A stretch of 64,000 nucleotides of DNA, taken from Salvelinus alpinus (Eukaryota; Chordata; Actinopteri; Salmoniformes; Salmonidae). Positions 1-13,744 of the stretch are shown here, one piece after another. The notes below the pieces were generated by a model. That model saw only the letters and a program-made list of their open reading frames with translations. It did no database searches and was not told the DNA's origin. Numbering within the stretch: position 1 is the first letter of the stretch; every line of letters starts with the position of its first letter. Made by a program: the position numbers and the translations under genes. The stretch covers positions 13,416,821 to 13,480,820 of the forward strand of contig NC_092096.1 of assembly GCF_045679555.1 (NCBI RefSeq). Direction: 5' to 3'.

Positions 1-3000
1 GGATACTTTAATATGATGTATAAATACCAGCATAACCATTGTCTCCACAACCACAAGGATACTTTAATACGATGTATAAATACCAGCATAACCATTGTCT
101 CCACAACCACAAGGATACTTTAATATGATGTATAAATACCAGCATAACCATTGTCTCCACAACCACAAGGATACTTTAATATGATGTAATAATACCAGCA
201 TAACCATTGTCTCCACAACCACAAGGATACTTTAATACGATGTATAAATACCAGCATAACCATTGTCTCCACAACCACAAGGATACTTTAATACGATGTA
301 TAAATACCAGCATAAACATTGTCTCCACAACCACAAGGATACTTTAATATGATGTAATAATACCAGCATAACCATTGTCTCCACGACCACAAGGATACTT
401 TAATACGATGTATAAATACCAGCATAACCATTGTCTCCACAACCACAAGGATACTTTAATATGATGTAATAATACCAGCATAACCGTTGTCTCCACAACC
501 ACAAGGATACTTTAATACGATGTATAAATACCAGCATAACCATTGTCTCCACAACCACAAGGATACTTTAATATGATGTAATAATACCAGCATAACCATT
601 GTCTCCACAACCACAAGGATACTTTAACACGATGTAATAATACCAGCATAACCGTTGTCTCCACAACCACAAGGATACTTTAATATGATGTAATAATACC
701 AGCATAACCATTGTCTCCACAACCACAAGGATACTTTAATATGATGTATAAATACCAGCATAACCGTTGTCTCCACAACCACACGGATACTTTAATATGA
801 TGTAATAATACCAGCACAACCATTGTCTCCACAACCACAAGGATACTTTAACACGATGTAATAATACCAGCATAACCGTTGTCTCCACAACCACAAGGAT
901 ACTTTAACACGATGTAATAATACCAGCATAACCGTTGTCTCCACAACCACAAGGATACTTTAATATGATGTATAAATACCAGCATAACCGTTGTCTCCAC
1001 AACCACAAGGATACTTTAATATGATGTAATAATACCAGCATAACCATTGTCTCCACAACCACAAGGATACTTTAATATGATGTAATAATACCAGCATAAC
1101 CATTGTCTCTACAACCACAAGGATACTTTAATATGATGTAATAATACCAGCATAACCATTGTCTCTACAACCACAAGGATACTTTAATATGATGTAATAA
1201 TACCAGCATAACCATTGTCTCCACAACCACAAGGATACTTTAATATGATGTAATAATACCAGCATAACCATTGTCTCTACAACCACAAGGATACTTTAAT
1301 ATGATGTAATAATACCAGCATAACCATTGTCTCCACAACCACAAGGATACTTTAATATGATGTAATAATACCAGCATAACCATTGTCTCCACAACCACAA
1401 GGATACTTTAATATGATGTAATAATACCAGCATAACCATTGTCTCCACAACCACAAGGATACTTTAATATGATGTAATAATACCAGCATAACCATTGTCT
1501 CCACAACCACAAGGATACTTTAATATGATGTAATAATACCAGCATAACCATTGTCTCTACAACCACAATGATACTTTAATATGATGTAATAATACCAGCA
1601 TAACCGTTGTCTCCACAACCACAAGGATACTTTAATACGATGTAATAATACCAGCATAACCATTGTCTCTACAACCACAAGGATACTTTAATATGATGTA
1701 ATAATACCAGCATAACCGTTGTCTCCACAACCACAAGGATACTTTAATATGATGTAATAATACCAGCATAACCATTGTCTCCACAACCACAAGGATACTT
1801 TAATATGATGTAATAATACCAGCATAACCGTTGTCTCCACAACCACAATGATACTTTAACACGATGTAATAATACCAGCATAACCGTTGTCTCTACAACC
1901 ACAAGGATACTTTAATATGATGTAATAATACCAGCATAACCGTTGTCTCCACAACCACAAGGATACTTTAATATGATGTAATAATACCAGCATAACCATT
2001 GTCTCCACAACCACAAGGATACTTTAATATGATGTAATAATACCAGCATAACCGTTGTCTCCACAACCACAATGATACTTTAACACGATGTAATAATACC
2101 AGCATAACCATTGTCTCCACAACCACAAGGATACTTTAATATGATGTATAAATACCAGCATAACCGTTGTCTCCACAACCACAAGGATACTTTAACACGA
2201 TGTAATAATACCAGCATAACCGTTGTCTCCACAACCACAAGGATACTTTAATATGATGTATAAATACCAGCATAACCATTGTCTCCACAACCACAAGGAT
2301 ACTTTAACACGATGTAATAATACCAGCATAACCATTGTCTCCACAACCACAAGGATACTTTAACACGATGTAATAATACCAGCATAACCGTTGTCTCTAC
2401 AACCACAAGGATACTTTAACACGATGTAATAATACCAGCATAACCATTGTCTCCACAACCACAAGGATACTTTAACACGATGTAATAATACCAGCATAAC
2501 CATTGTCTCCACAACCACAAGGATACTTTAACACGATGTAATAATACCAGCATAACCATTGTCTCCACAACCACAAGGATACTTTAACACGATGTAATAA
2601 TACCAGCATAACCATTGTCTCCACAACCACAAGGATACTTTAACACGATGTAATAATACCAGCATAACCGTTGTCTCTACAACCACAAGGATACTTTAAC
2701 ACGATGTAATAATACCAGCATAACCATTGTCTCCACAACCACAAGGATACTTTAACACGATGTAATAATACCAGCATAACCATTGTCTCCACAACCACAA
2801 GGATACTTTAACACGATGTAATAATACCAGCATAACCATTGTCTCCACAACCACAAGGATACTTTAACACGATGTAATAATACCAGCATAACCATTGTCT
2901 CCACAACCACAAGGATACTTTAATATGATGTAATAATACCAGCATAACCATTGTCTCCACAACCACAAGGATACTTTAACATGATGTAATAATACCAGCA

Positions 3001-6000
3001 TAACCATTGTCTCCACAACCACAAGGATACTTTAACATGATGTAATAATACCAGCATAACCATTGTCTCCACAACCACAAGGATACTTTAATATGATGTA
3101 ATAATACCAGCATAACCATTGTCTCCACAACCACAAGGATACTTTAACATGATGTAATAATACCAGCATAACCATTGTCTCCACAACCACAAGGATACTT
3201 TAACACGATGTAATAATACCAGCATAACCATTGTCTCCACAACCACAAGGATACTTTAATATGATGTAATAATACCAGCATAACCATTGTCTCCACAACC
3301 ACAATGATACTTTAATACGATGTATAAATACCAGCATAACCATTGTCTCCACAACCACAAGGATACTTTAATATGATGTATAAATACCAGCATAACCGTT
3401 GTCTCCACAACCACACGGATACTTTAATATGATGTATAAATACCAGCATAACCGTTGTCTCCACAACCACACGGATACTTTAATATGATGTAATAATACC
3501 AGCATAACCATTGTCTCCACAACCACAAGGATACTTTAACACGATGTAATAATACCAGCATAACCATTGTCTCCACAACCACAAGGATACTTTAATATGA
3601 TGTAATAATACCAGCATAACCATTGTCTCCACAACCACAATGATACTTTAATACGATGTATAAATACCAGCATAACCATTGTCTCCACAACCACAAGGAT
3701 ACTTTAATATGATGTATAAATACCAGCATAACCGTTGTCTCCACAACCACACGGATACTTTAATATGATGTAATAATACCAGCATAACCATTGTCTCCAC
3801 AACCACAAGGATACTTTAACACGATGTAATAATACCAGCATAACCATTGTCTCCACAACCACAAGGATACTTTAACACGATGTAATAATACCAGCATAAC
3901 CATTGTCTCCACAACCACAAGGATACTTTAACACGATGTAATAATACCAGCATAACCATTGTCTCCACAACCACAAGGATACTTTAACACGATGTAATAA
4001 TACCAGCATAACCGTTGTCTCTACAACCACAAGGATACTTTAACACGATGTAATAATACCAGCATAACCATTGTCTCCACAACCACAAGGATACTTTAAC
4101 ACGATGTAATAATACCAGCATAACCATTGTCTCCACAACCACAAGGATACTTTAACACGATGTAATAATACCAGCATAACCATTGTCTCCACAACCACAA
4201 GGATACTTTAACACGATGTAATAATACCAGCATAACCATTGTCTCCACAACCACAAGGATACTTTAATATGATGTAATAATACCAGCATAACCATTGTCT
4301 CCACAACCACAAGGATACTTTAACATGATGTAATAATACCAGCATAACCATTGTCTCCACAACCACAAGGATACTTTAACATGATGTAATAATACCAGCA
4401 TAACCATTGTCTCCACAACCACAAGGATACTTTAATATGATGTAATAATACCAGCATAACCATTGTCTCCACAACCACAAGGATACTTTAACATGATGTA
4501 ATAATACCAGCATAACCATTGTCTCCACAACCACAAGGATACTTTAACACGATGTAATAATACCAGCATAACCATTGTCTCCACAACCACAAGGATACTT
4601 TAATATGATGTAATAATACCAGCATAACCATTGTCTCCACAACCACAATGATACTTTAATACGATGTATAAATACCAGCATAACCGTTGTCTCCACAACC
4701 ACAAGGATACTTTAATACGATGTATAAATACCAGCATAACCATTGTCTCCACAACCACACGGATACTTTAATATGATGTAATAATACCAGCATAACCATT
4801 GTCTCCACAACCACAAGGATACTTTAATATGATGTATAAATACCAGCATAACCATTGTCTCCACAACCACAATGATACTTTAATATGATGTAATAATACC
4901 AGCATAACCATTGTCTCCACAACCACAAGGATACTTTAATATGATGTAATAATACCAGCATAACCATTGTCTCCACAACCACAAGGATACTTTAATATGA
5001 TGTAATAATACCAGCATAACCGTTGTCTCCACAACCACAAGGATACTTTAATATGATGTAATAATACCAGCATAACCGTTGTCTCCACAACCACAAGGAT
5101 ACTTTAATATGATGTAATAATACCAGCATAACCGTTGTCTCCACAACCACAAGGATACTTTAACATGATGTAATAATACCAGCATAACCATTGTCTCCAC
5201 AACCACAAGGATACTTTAATATGATGTAATAATACCAGCATAACCATTGTCTCCACAACCACAAGGATACTTTAACATGATGTAATAATACCAGCATAAC
5301 CGTTGTCTCCACAACCACAAGGATACTTTAATATGATGTAATAATACCAGCATAACCATTGTCTCCACAACCACAAGGATACTTTAATATGATGTAATAA
5401 TACCAGCATAACCATTGTCTCCACAACCACAAGGATACTTTAATATGATGTAATAATACCAGCATAACCGTTGTCTCCACAACCACAAGGATACTTTAAT
5501 ATGATGTAATAATACCAGCATAACCGTTGTCTCCACAACCACAAGGATACTTTAACATGATGTAATAATACCAGCATAACCATTGTCTCCACAACCACAA
5601 GGATACTTTAATATGATGTAATAATACCAGCATAACCATTGTCTCCACAACCACAAGGATACTTTAATATGATGTAATAATACCAGCATAACCATTGTCT
5701 CCACAACCACAATGATACTTTAATATGATGTAATAATACCAGCATAACCATTGTCTCCACAACCACACGGATACTTTAATACGATGTAATAATACCAGCA
5801 TAACCATTGTCTCCACAACCACAATGATACTTTAATATGATGTAATAATACCAGCATAACCATTGTCTCCACAACCACACGGATACTTTAATACGATGTA
5901 ATAATACCAGCATAACCATTGTCTCCACAACCACACGGATACTTTAATATGATGTAATAATACCAGCATAACCATTGTCTCCACAACCACACGGATACTT

Positions 6001-6064
6001 TAATATGATGTAATAATACCAGCATAACCATTGTCTCCACAACCACAAGGATACTTTAACACGA
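1..6064. repeat. 56-bp minisatellite/satellite array, ~108 copies
   Basis: Units of 56 bp run from the first base to about 6064, ending where the sequence becomes unique (acgacgacatgtagtaacc). Each unit begins ggatactttaa and ends with ccacaaccacaa. Variant positions recur: tgtataaata or tgtaataata, taatatga/taatacga/taacacga/taacatga, accatt or accgtt, and caagga/caatga/cacgga. The array continues past the left edge of the window. No protein-coding signal is seen; a short minus-strand frame at its right edge is incidental. Confidence 0.98.
2690..4674. repeat. Higher-order repeat inside the 56-bp array (24-unit period)
   Basis: The order of variant units from about 2690 to 3330 (four taacacga, taatatga, two taacatga, taatatga, taacatga, taacacga, taatatga, then caatgatac with tataaata) recurs from about 4034 to 4674. 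The offset is 1344 bp, exactly 24 units. This shows a block duplication, not only single-unit slippage. A smaller 6-unit (336 bp) echo is visible at about 3304 and 3640. Confidence 0.85.
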
Positions 6065-6296
6065 CGACATGTAGTAACCATCTTTCCCTTCCGTTTCTCT
6101 GGCGTATCTAAATGTGATGTAAACCATCCCACCGCAAAGCAAATGACAACATACATTACTGTTTTTTTCTGTTGACTTGATTTGAAGTGAAACGTTCCGC
6201 TAAATTAGTGCTCTCAAATTGTGAGCTGAATTAGCCTGAGCAACAAACTTTGTTTCGAGGAAAACTCAGGCAGGCGGGTGGGTGGGTGGTCATGAG

Positions 6297-6420
<124 letters not shown>

Positions 6421-6525
6421 CTTATGTATTACATGGCATGCATCATCACACAACATTCACCACCACATCACCCATCCTCATTTGGCTCCAGTACTCTGTG
6501 GTTGGCAATAATTACTGTACGAGGA

Positions 6526-7146
6526 TAACCAGGGTTAGACTGAGGTCTGGGTCCAGGAAGGTAACCAGGGACAGACTGACATCTGGGTCCAGGAGGGTAA
6601 CCAAGGACAGACTGAGATCTGGGTCCAGGAAGGTAACCAGGGTCAGACTGAGATCTGGGTCCAGGAGGGTAACCAGGGACAGACTGAGATCTGGGTCCAG
6701 GAAGGTAACCAGGGACAGACTGAGATCTGGGTCCAGGAAGGTAACCAGGGTCAGACTGAGATCTGGGTCCAGGAAGGTAACCAGGGTCAGACTGAGATCT
6801 GGGTCCAGGAAGGTAACCAGGGACAGACTGAGATCTGGGTCCAGGAAGGTAACCAGGGACAGACTGAGGTCTGGGTCCAGGAAGGTAACCAGGGACAGAC
6901 TGAGATCTGGGTCCAGGAAGGTAACCAGGGTCAGACTGAGATCTGGGTCCAGGAGGGTAACCAGGGACAGACTGAGATCTGGGTCCAGGAGGGTAACCAG
7001 GGACAGACTGAGATCTGGGTCCAGGAAGGTAACCAGGGACAGACTGAGATTTGGGTCCAGGAAGGTAACCAGGGACAGACTGAGGTCTGGGTCCAGGAGG
7101 GTAACCAGGGGCAGACTGAGGTCTGGAACCAGGAAGGTAACCAGGG
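6526..7146. repeat. 36-bp minisatellite, ~17 copies
   Basis: The unit contains accagggacagactgagat followed by ctgggtccaggaaggta. The period is 36 bp, a multiple of 3, so one frame stays open for about 290 codons with a 12-residue repeat. No start context, splice signal or conserved domain supports a gene. Confidence 0.96.
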
Positions 7147-7186
7147 TTGTGTCTTTTAGGTCATAGTGAATAAGGTTGCATGGACA

Positions 7187-7250
7187 GGGGGAGGATCTGA
7201 TCCTAGATCAGCGCTCCTACTCTCAGACTGGTTGTGGATATGGGCCCTGA
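7187..7250. mobile_element. Fragment of a short inverted-repeat element
   Basis: Contains gatctgatcctagatcag followed by cgctcctactctcaga and atgggccc. This is the same end sequence found at 14584-14706 and 56465-56830. It is one end of a small non-autonomous element; the other end is not visible. Confidence 0.55.
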
Positions 7251-7356
7251 AAGTATTTGTGCCAGTAACACTCATATATCACTCAGAACACGCATTTGTG
7301 TTCTGACACAGAGTGGAGAGGTGTTAGGAGCTCAGACTCATAACTCCAACAGACCC

Positions 7357-8020
7357 ATAACTCTAGTAGAGAGAGACTAGAGAAGGAGCCATGATGATAA
7401 CTCTAGTAGAGAGACTAGAGAAGGAGCCATGATGATAACTCTAGTAGAGAGACTAGAGAAGGAGCCATGATGATAACTCTAGTAGAGAGACTAGAGAAGG
7501 AGCCATGATGATAACTCTAGTAGAGAGAGACTAGAGAAGGAGCCATGATGATAACTCTAGTAGAGAGAGACTAGAGAAGGAGTCATGATGATAACTCTAG
7601 TAGAGAGACTAGAGAAGGAGCCATAATGATAACTCTAGTAGAGAGACTAGAGAAGGAGCCATGATGATAACTCTAGTAGAGAGAGACTAGAGAAGGAGCC
7701 ATGATTATAACTCTAGTAGAGAGACTAGAGAAGGAGCCATGATGATAACTCTAGTAGAGAGACTAGAGAAGGAGCCATGATGATAACTCTAGTAGAGAGA
7801 CTAGAGAAGGAGCCATGATGATAACTCTAGTAGAGAGAGACTAGAGAAGGAGCCATGATGATAACTCTAGTAGAGAGACTAGAGAAGGAGCCATGATCAT
7901 AACTCTAGTAGAGAGACTAGAGAAGGAGCCATGATGATAACTCTAGTAGAGAGAGACTAGAGAAGGAGCCATGATGATAACTGTAGTAGAGAGAGACTAG
8001 AGAAGGAGCCATGATGATAA
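7357..8020. repeat. 38/40-bp minisatellite, ~17 copies
   Basis: The unit contains ataactctagtagagaga and ctagagaaggagccatgatg. Length alternates between 38 and 40 bp through one extra GA in the gagaga tract. The array ends where ctagatcctcacac begins. Confidence 0.96.
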
Positions 8021-8808
8021 CTAGATCCTCACACATATAAAGTCAGTACAATACAATGATTGTGTTGTAATCTTTACATTATAATGTGCTGGTAAAGTTG
8101 TTAGCTAGTTAGCTTGTTATATTCTGTTGGTACCATGTCTGAAGACGGCAGTAATGTGTTTGTTCTGGATTACCATTGATATGGAAGCGTTGGACTCAAG
8201 TTCCCAGGCTCACTCAGTCATGAGAATGTCGCTCTCTACTGGTCACAGATGGTAATGCACATTCATAACGCGCCAGCCTATACAGTACTGTAAGAGCCAG
8301 GGATGGGGTCAATTCCAGTTCAACTTCAGTCAATTTAGATAGCAAACCAAATTTTATCTTCTAATGCCACATTTTACTCATTTAAATTAATTGGGGAGAA
8401 TTGAAATTATAATGTTGGTGTTCTTACTGATTGACTGGAATTGAAATGAAATGTGCCCCTATCATTGTACGTGCTCCCTCATGCAACCAATTCCCCATGA
8501 TTTGGCTCAATACAGAACAGTCTATTGCAACTTTACCAAAGTGCTCCAGACAGACAGGATAAATATATAGACGGAGCTGTTCTGTTTGCTCAGGAAACCG
8601 GGGGCTCTTTGATAATACTAACTAATATGTGCATGGTGGAGGGGAAAGGTCTATAGAATAGTCTTTATCTTTCTAAAGAGATGTGATAGATAGGAGATGT
8701 ATTTACAAATGGTTTACCTGTTCTATTCTATTCTATTCTATTCTAGCTGAAAGGAGATGTCATCACCTGAATGGCTGTTCATACTTCAAGCCAGAACAGA
8801 TAACAGGG
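8021..8808. other. Gene-free stretch with a diverged interspersed repeat and (TTCTA)n
   Basis: No exon-like sequence is seen. About 8300-8460 (ggggtcaattccagttcaac ... gactggaattgaaatgaa) is an inverted-repeat type interspersed sequence, also met at 55795-55915. Five TTCTA pentamers lie at about 8721-8747. The rest is unassigned. Confidence 0.6.
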
Positions 8809-8957
8809 CTGTGTTCCAAATGGCACCCTATTCCCTACATAGTGACCTACTTTTTTTTTACCCTGTGGGCCCTGGTCAAAAGTAGAGCACTAAATAGGGA
8901 ATAGGGCTCTGGTCAAAAGTAGTGCACTAAATAGGGAATAGGGTGCCATTTGGGCCT
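8809..8957. mobile_element. MITE-like element with perfect 21-bp terminal inverted repeats
   Basis: The left repeat at 8816-8836 (ccaaatggcaccctattccc...) is the exact reverse complement of 8933-8953. The centre carries ccctggtcaaaagtag and a partial internal tandem duplication (ctaaatagggaatagggc, twice). No coding capacity. It resembles an abundant short salmonid repeat; diverged relatives lie at 38700-38760 and 53195-53345. Confidence 0.8.
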
Positions 8958-8999
8958 CAGATTTTTACTCATTGCTGCTCTGACTAGTTGCTGCTGCCT

Positions 9000-9256
9000 C
9001 TGACATCATCACCCTGGCTGTGTTTCAGGCCAGGTCTCCCTGTTGATTTAGCTGTGTCTGACATCACCCTGGCTGTGTTTTAGGCCTCCCTGTTAATTTA
9101 GCTGTCTGACATCACCCTGGCTGTGTTTCAGGCCTCCCTGTTAATTTAGCTGTGTCTGACATCACCCTGGCTGTGTTTCAGGCCTCCCTGTTAATTTAGC
9201 TGTCTGACATCACCCTGGCTGTGTTTCAGGCCTCCCTGTTCATTTAGCTGTGTCTG
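9000..9256. repeat. ~50-bp minisatellite, 5 copies
   Basis: The unit contains ctgacatcaccctggctgtg, tttcaggcctccctgttaat and ttagctgt. The first copy is longer and more diverged. Repeat only. Confidence 0.93.
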
Positions 9257-9880
9257 TTTGGAATGTCAGATGAGTGTGGTTCACATGTCCAAGGTCTATT
9301 CCATTGGTTCCATTGCACCTGGGAAGCTCATTCAAGCACAAATAAAGTATTTAAAAGATGTAATACTATTCACACCCTTACAGGTCTGCACCTCACCCTG
9401 CCTGGTGTTTCTTTGTGTGGTTAAACCCCAGTTTACCATCTCTCGTACTTCATATCCCATATCGCTGCTTTTTCCCACATCCTGATGGTTCTCTACGGTA
9501 TAATGGGATCAGAAGGGTTCACTAAGGCCGTGCTAGCTGAGGTCATGCCAGGTTTCCTCTGTAACGCCCAAAACAAGGTCTGTTTTCGGGGCTTTAGTGT
9601 GTTTAGAGTTGTCACTTTGAAGTATGAACGCTGAAGTGTGTGCCGCACGCGTGATTGATTGTGATTGTAGACTGTGTCTGTGTTTACTTTATGAGAACAT
9701 ATAGCTTATTTTAACTTCTAAGGTGTACGCACTTTAAAGTCCCAGCCGACACTAAGAGCTCTCCAGTACCAGCAAGGCACTCTCCTTGGCTCCAGACACC
9801 CCTGGGAGGAGTAAGACTTGATCTGCCTTATGAGAGGTGGAGGTGACGGTGTTACTTTCATAGGTGGGTGGGATTAGGGG
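9257..9880. other. Gene-free stretch, nothing recognised
   Basis: No repeat family, exon or RNA gene could be supported here. Short open frames are below what chance gives. Confidence 0.5.
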
Positions 9881-9884
9881 AGTG

Positions 9885-10120
9885 AGGTGGAGAAGGTAGA
9901 GAAGGAGGCAGTACCAGTACCACTGGTGGTGGTGGTGAAGGTGAAGGTAGAGAAGGAGGTGGAGGTAGTGGTGGTGGTGGTGGTGGTGGTGGAGAAGGTA
10001 GAGAAGGAGGTGGAGGTAGTGGTGGTAGTGGAGAAGGTAGAGAAGGAGGTGGAGGTGGAGGTAGTGGTGGTGGTGAAGGTGGAGGTAGTGGTGGTAGTGG
10101 AAAAAGGTAGAGAAGGAGGT
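9885..10120. repeat. GGT/GAAGGT-rich imperfect repeat
   Basis: A purine-plus-T strand of ggtggaggtagtggtggt and gagaaggtagagaaggag blocks. It encodes low-complexity Val/Glu on one strand and Ser/Thr or His/Tyr on the other, so these frames were not called. It adjoins the next purine-rich array. Confidence 0.9.
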
Positions 10121-10175
10121 GAAGGTGTGTCTTCCATGGATGGGGTAGGGGAGGAATACCAAGTATTTTTGATGA

Positions 10176-11393
10176 TTGAGGAGAGGTTGAGGTATTAGTT
10201 GGTAGGGGAGGGAGAACAACCTGAGGAGAGGTTGAGGTATTAGTTGGTAGGGGAGGGAGAACGACCTGAGGAGAGGTTGAGGTACTAGTTGGTAGGGGAG
10301 GGAGAACGACCTGAGGAGAGGTTGAGGTACTAGTTGGTAGGGGAGGGAGAACAACCTGAGGAGAGGTTGAGGTATTAGTTGGTAGGGGAGGGAGAGCGAC
10401 CTGAGGAGAGGTTGAGGTATTAGTTGGTAGGGGAGGGAGAACGACCTGAGGAGAGGTTGAGGTATTAGTTGGTAGGGGAGGGAGAACGACCTGAGGAGAG
10501 GTTGAGGTATTAGTTGGTAGGGGAGGGGGAACGACCTGAGGAGAGGTTGAGGTATTAGTTGGTAGGGGAGGGAGAACGACCTGAGGAGAGGTTGAGGTAT
10601 TAGTTGGTAGGGGAGGGAGAACGACCTGAGGAGAGGTTGAGGTACTAGTTGGTAGGGGAGGGAGAACAACATGAGGAGAGGTTGAGGTAGTAGTTGGTAG
10701 GGGAGGTAGAACGACCTGAGGAGAGGTTGAGGTACTAGTTGGTGTAGGGGAGGGAGAACAACCTGAGGAGAGGTTGAGGTATTAGTTGGTAGGGGAGGGA
10801 GAACAACCTGAGGAGAGGTTGAGGTATTAGTTGGTAGGGGAGGGAGAACGACCTGAGGAGAGGTTGAGGTATTAGTTGGTAGGGGAGGGAGAACGACCTG
10901 AGGAGAGGTTGAGGTATTAGTTGGTAGGGGAGGGAGAACGACCTGAGGAGAGGTTGAGGTATTAGTTGGTAGGGGAGGGAGAACGACCTGAGGAGAGGTT
11001 GAGGTATTAGTTGGTAGGGGAGGGGGAACGACCTGAGGAGAGGTTGAGGTATTAGTTGGTAGGGGAGGGAGAACGACCTGAGGAGAGGTTGAGGTATTAG
11101 TTGGTAGGGGAGGGAGAACGACCTGAGGAGAGGTTGAGGTACTAGTTGGTAGGGGAGGGAGAACAACATGAGGAGAGGTTGAGGTAGTAGTTGGTAGGGG
11201 AGGTAGAACGACCTGAGGAGAGGTTGAGGTACTAGTTGGTGTAGGGGAGGGAGAACAACCTGAGGAGAGGTTGAGGTATTAGTTGGTAGGGGAGGGAGAA
11301 CAACCTGAGGAGAGGTTGAGGTATTAGTTGGTAGGGGAGGGAGAACGACCTGAGGAGAGGTTGAGGTATTAGTTGGTAGGGGAGGGAGAACGT
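10176..11393 (-). repeat. 45-bp minisatellite A, ~27 copies, inverted relative to 29221-31565
   Basis: On the + strand the unit reads gaggtattagttggtagggg then agggagaacgacctgagg and agaggtt. Its reverse complement is the unit of the array at 29221-31565. Some units are 47 bp (extra GT: ttggtgtagggg). A block of 11 units is duplicated with a 497-bp offset: the same run of variants ends at 10734 and again at 11231. The 45-bp period keeps a Leu/Pro-rich frame open on the minus strand; it is not a gene. Confidence 0.97.
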
Positions 11394-11492
11394 TGTTGAA
11401 TCTTATGTTCATACAAATATGTACATGTGTTAAGTTTGCTGAAAATTAACACAGTTGGCAGTGGGAGGACGTTTCTTTTTTTGCTGAGTTTA
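11394..11492 (-). mobile_element. Terminal fragment of a Tc1-like transposon
   Basis: The sequence from ttgttgaatcttatgttcat to cgtttctttttttgctgagt matches the end of a common salmonid Tc1-like family, whose terminus on the other strand is actcagcaaaaaaagaaacg. Only about 100 bp remains. It directly abuts the 45-bp array. Confidence 0.7.
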
Positions 11493-11514
11493 TATAAAAT
11501 AAATATTCCGATTT

Positions 11515-11935
11515 TTCAGGGGGTGCTGCAACACCCTCATCGACCTTACTTCCCGCAGCTATGGGGCTCCCCCGCCTTAATGGGGCTCCCCCACAGCTAT
11601 GGGGCTCCCCCGCCTTAATGGGGCTCCCCCGCCTTAATGGGTCTCCCCCGCCTTAATGGGGCTCCCCCGCAGCTATGGGGCTCCCCCGCCTTAATGGGGC
11701 TCCCCCACAGCTATGGGGCTCCCCCGCCTTAATGGGGCTCCCCCGCAGCTATGGGGCTCCCCCGCCTTAATGGGGCTCCCCCACAGCTATGGGGCTCCCC
11801 CGCCTTAATGGGGCTCCCCCGCAGCTATGGGGCTCCCCCGCCTTAATGGGGCTCCCCCGCAGCTATGGGGCTCCCCCGCCTTAATGGGGCTCCCCCGCCT
11901 AAATGGGGCTCCCCCGCCTTAATGGGGCTTCAGGG
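11515..11935. repeat. 19-bp minisatellite rich in GGGGCTCCCC, ~20 copies
   Basis: Two unit types alternate irregularly: ggggctcccccgccttaat and ggggctcccccgcagctat. It grows out of a short interspersed sequence (cagggggtgctgcaacaccc ... cccgcagctatg). A single non-expanded relative of that sequence lies at 21290-21340. Each unit contains a self-complementary GGGG-CT-CCCC core. Confidence 0.95.
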
Positions 11936-12019
11936 GGTATGCTATAACAGTGACTAATCGTCTTCTGGTAGATGAAAAGGCTTTCCCAAAAACATTCTAC
12001 CTGACATAATGATATCGTG

Positions 12020-12551
12020 ATTATTTCTACAAAACATTATGAACACCTGCACTTTCATGACCTAGACTAACCAGGTGAATCCATGTGAAAGCTATCCAGG
12101 TGAAAAATGATTGAGGTCACTTGTTAAATCCACTTCAATCAATGTAGATGAAGGGGAGGAGACAGCTTCAAGAAGGATTTTTAAGCCTTGAGACAATTGA
12201 GACATATTGTGCCATTCAGAGGGTGAATGGGTAAAACAAAGGTTTAATTGCCTTTGAACAGTGTATGGTAATAGGTGCCAGGCGCACCGGGTTGTGTCAA
12301 GAACTGCAACACTGCTGGGTTTTTCATGCTCAACAATTTCCCGCGTGTATCAAGATTGGTCCACTACCCAAAGGACATCCAGCCAACTTGACACAACTTT
12401 GGGAAGCATTGGAGTCAACATGGGTCAGCAACCCTGTGGAACGCTTTCGACACCTTGTAGAGTCCATGACCTGACGAATTGAGGCTGTTCTGAGGGTAAA
12501 AGGGTCAATATTAGGAAGGTGTTCTTAATGTTTTGTACACTCAGTGTACAC
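12020..12551 (+). mobile_element. Short, degenerate Tc1/mariner-type element
   Basis: The left end (acaaaacattatgaacacct) and right end (aaggtgttcttaatgttttg then tacactcagtgta) are inverted copies of each other, as in Tc1-like elements. The ~530-bp interior retains transposase-like fragments in shifted frames near 12261-12482, with no intact reading frame. It is a deleted, inactive copy. Confidence 0.75.
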
Positions 12552-13151
<600 letters not shown>

Positions 13152-13388
13152 ATTTCTTTCACAGGCATCCCTGAGAAATAAGTAAAACATTGTTGTTAAT
13201 AAATATCACCTGGGAGCATGAGCATCCGTGTGCAACGTTTTCCTTTCTGTTTTCCGTGAGTTTGACTACAACTCCAGCACCAGCGGAAAGTACCAGGATG
13301 TAGGAATGTCCTCGTATATTTCTCCCCAGGATTAATTGCTTCTACCAGATACTTTATGTTCGCTAATGTTTTTTTGTCGACAGGTGAC

Positions 13389-13543
<155 letters not shown>

Positions 13544-13544
13544 C

Positions 13545-13665
13545 TAGTCAGTTGTACGACTGAATGCATTCAACTGAAACGTGTCTTCTGCATTCACCCA
13601 ACCCCTCTGAATGAGAGAAGTGCTGGGGGATGCAGATTTTTACCTTGTCGGGGATTCGAATCCTT
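13545..13665 (-). mobile_element. tRNA-derived SINE fragment
   Basis: The sequence cagttgtacgactgaatgca, then ctgcattcacccaacccc, then ttttaccttgtcggggattc (a B-box-like region on the minus strand) is typical of the salmonid tRNA-derived SINE group. The middle is deleted and the A-box end is missing. Confidence 0.65.
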
Positions 13666-13744
13666 TTGACAGTCTTTGTTCTCAGAGGCCAATCAAAAGT
13701 CCTTCTGGTGGAGGTGAGCAAGCAGACTGCTCCCTTTGTCGAGT

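Noticed and set aside
1..6064. CRISPR-like regular repeats
   Set aside because: Units are directly joined with no unique spacers, and the setting is a vertebrate genome; it is a tandem satellite.
9752..11412. Minus-strand Leu/Pro-rich frames (306 and 225 codons), and the similar + strand frames at 29517-31678
   Set aside because: Both arise from the 45-bp minisatellite in its two orientations. The peptide repeat is exactly 15 residues, and frames break wherever a 47-bp unit occurs.
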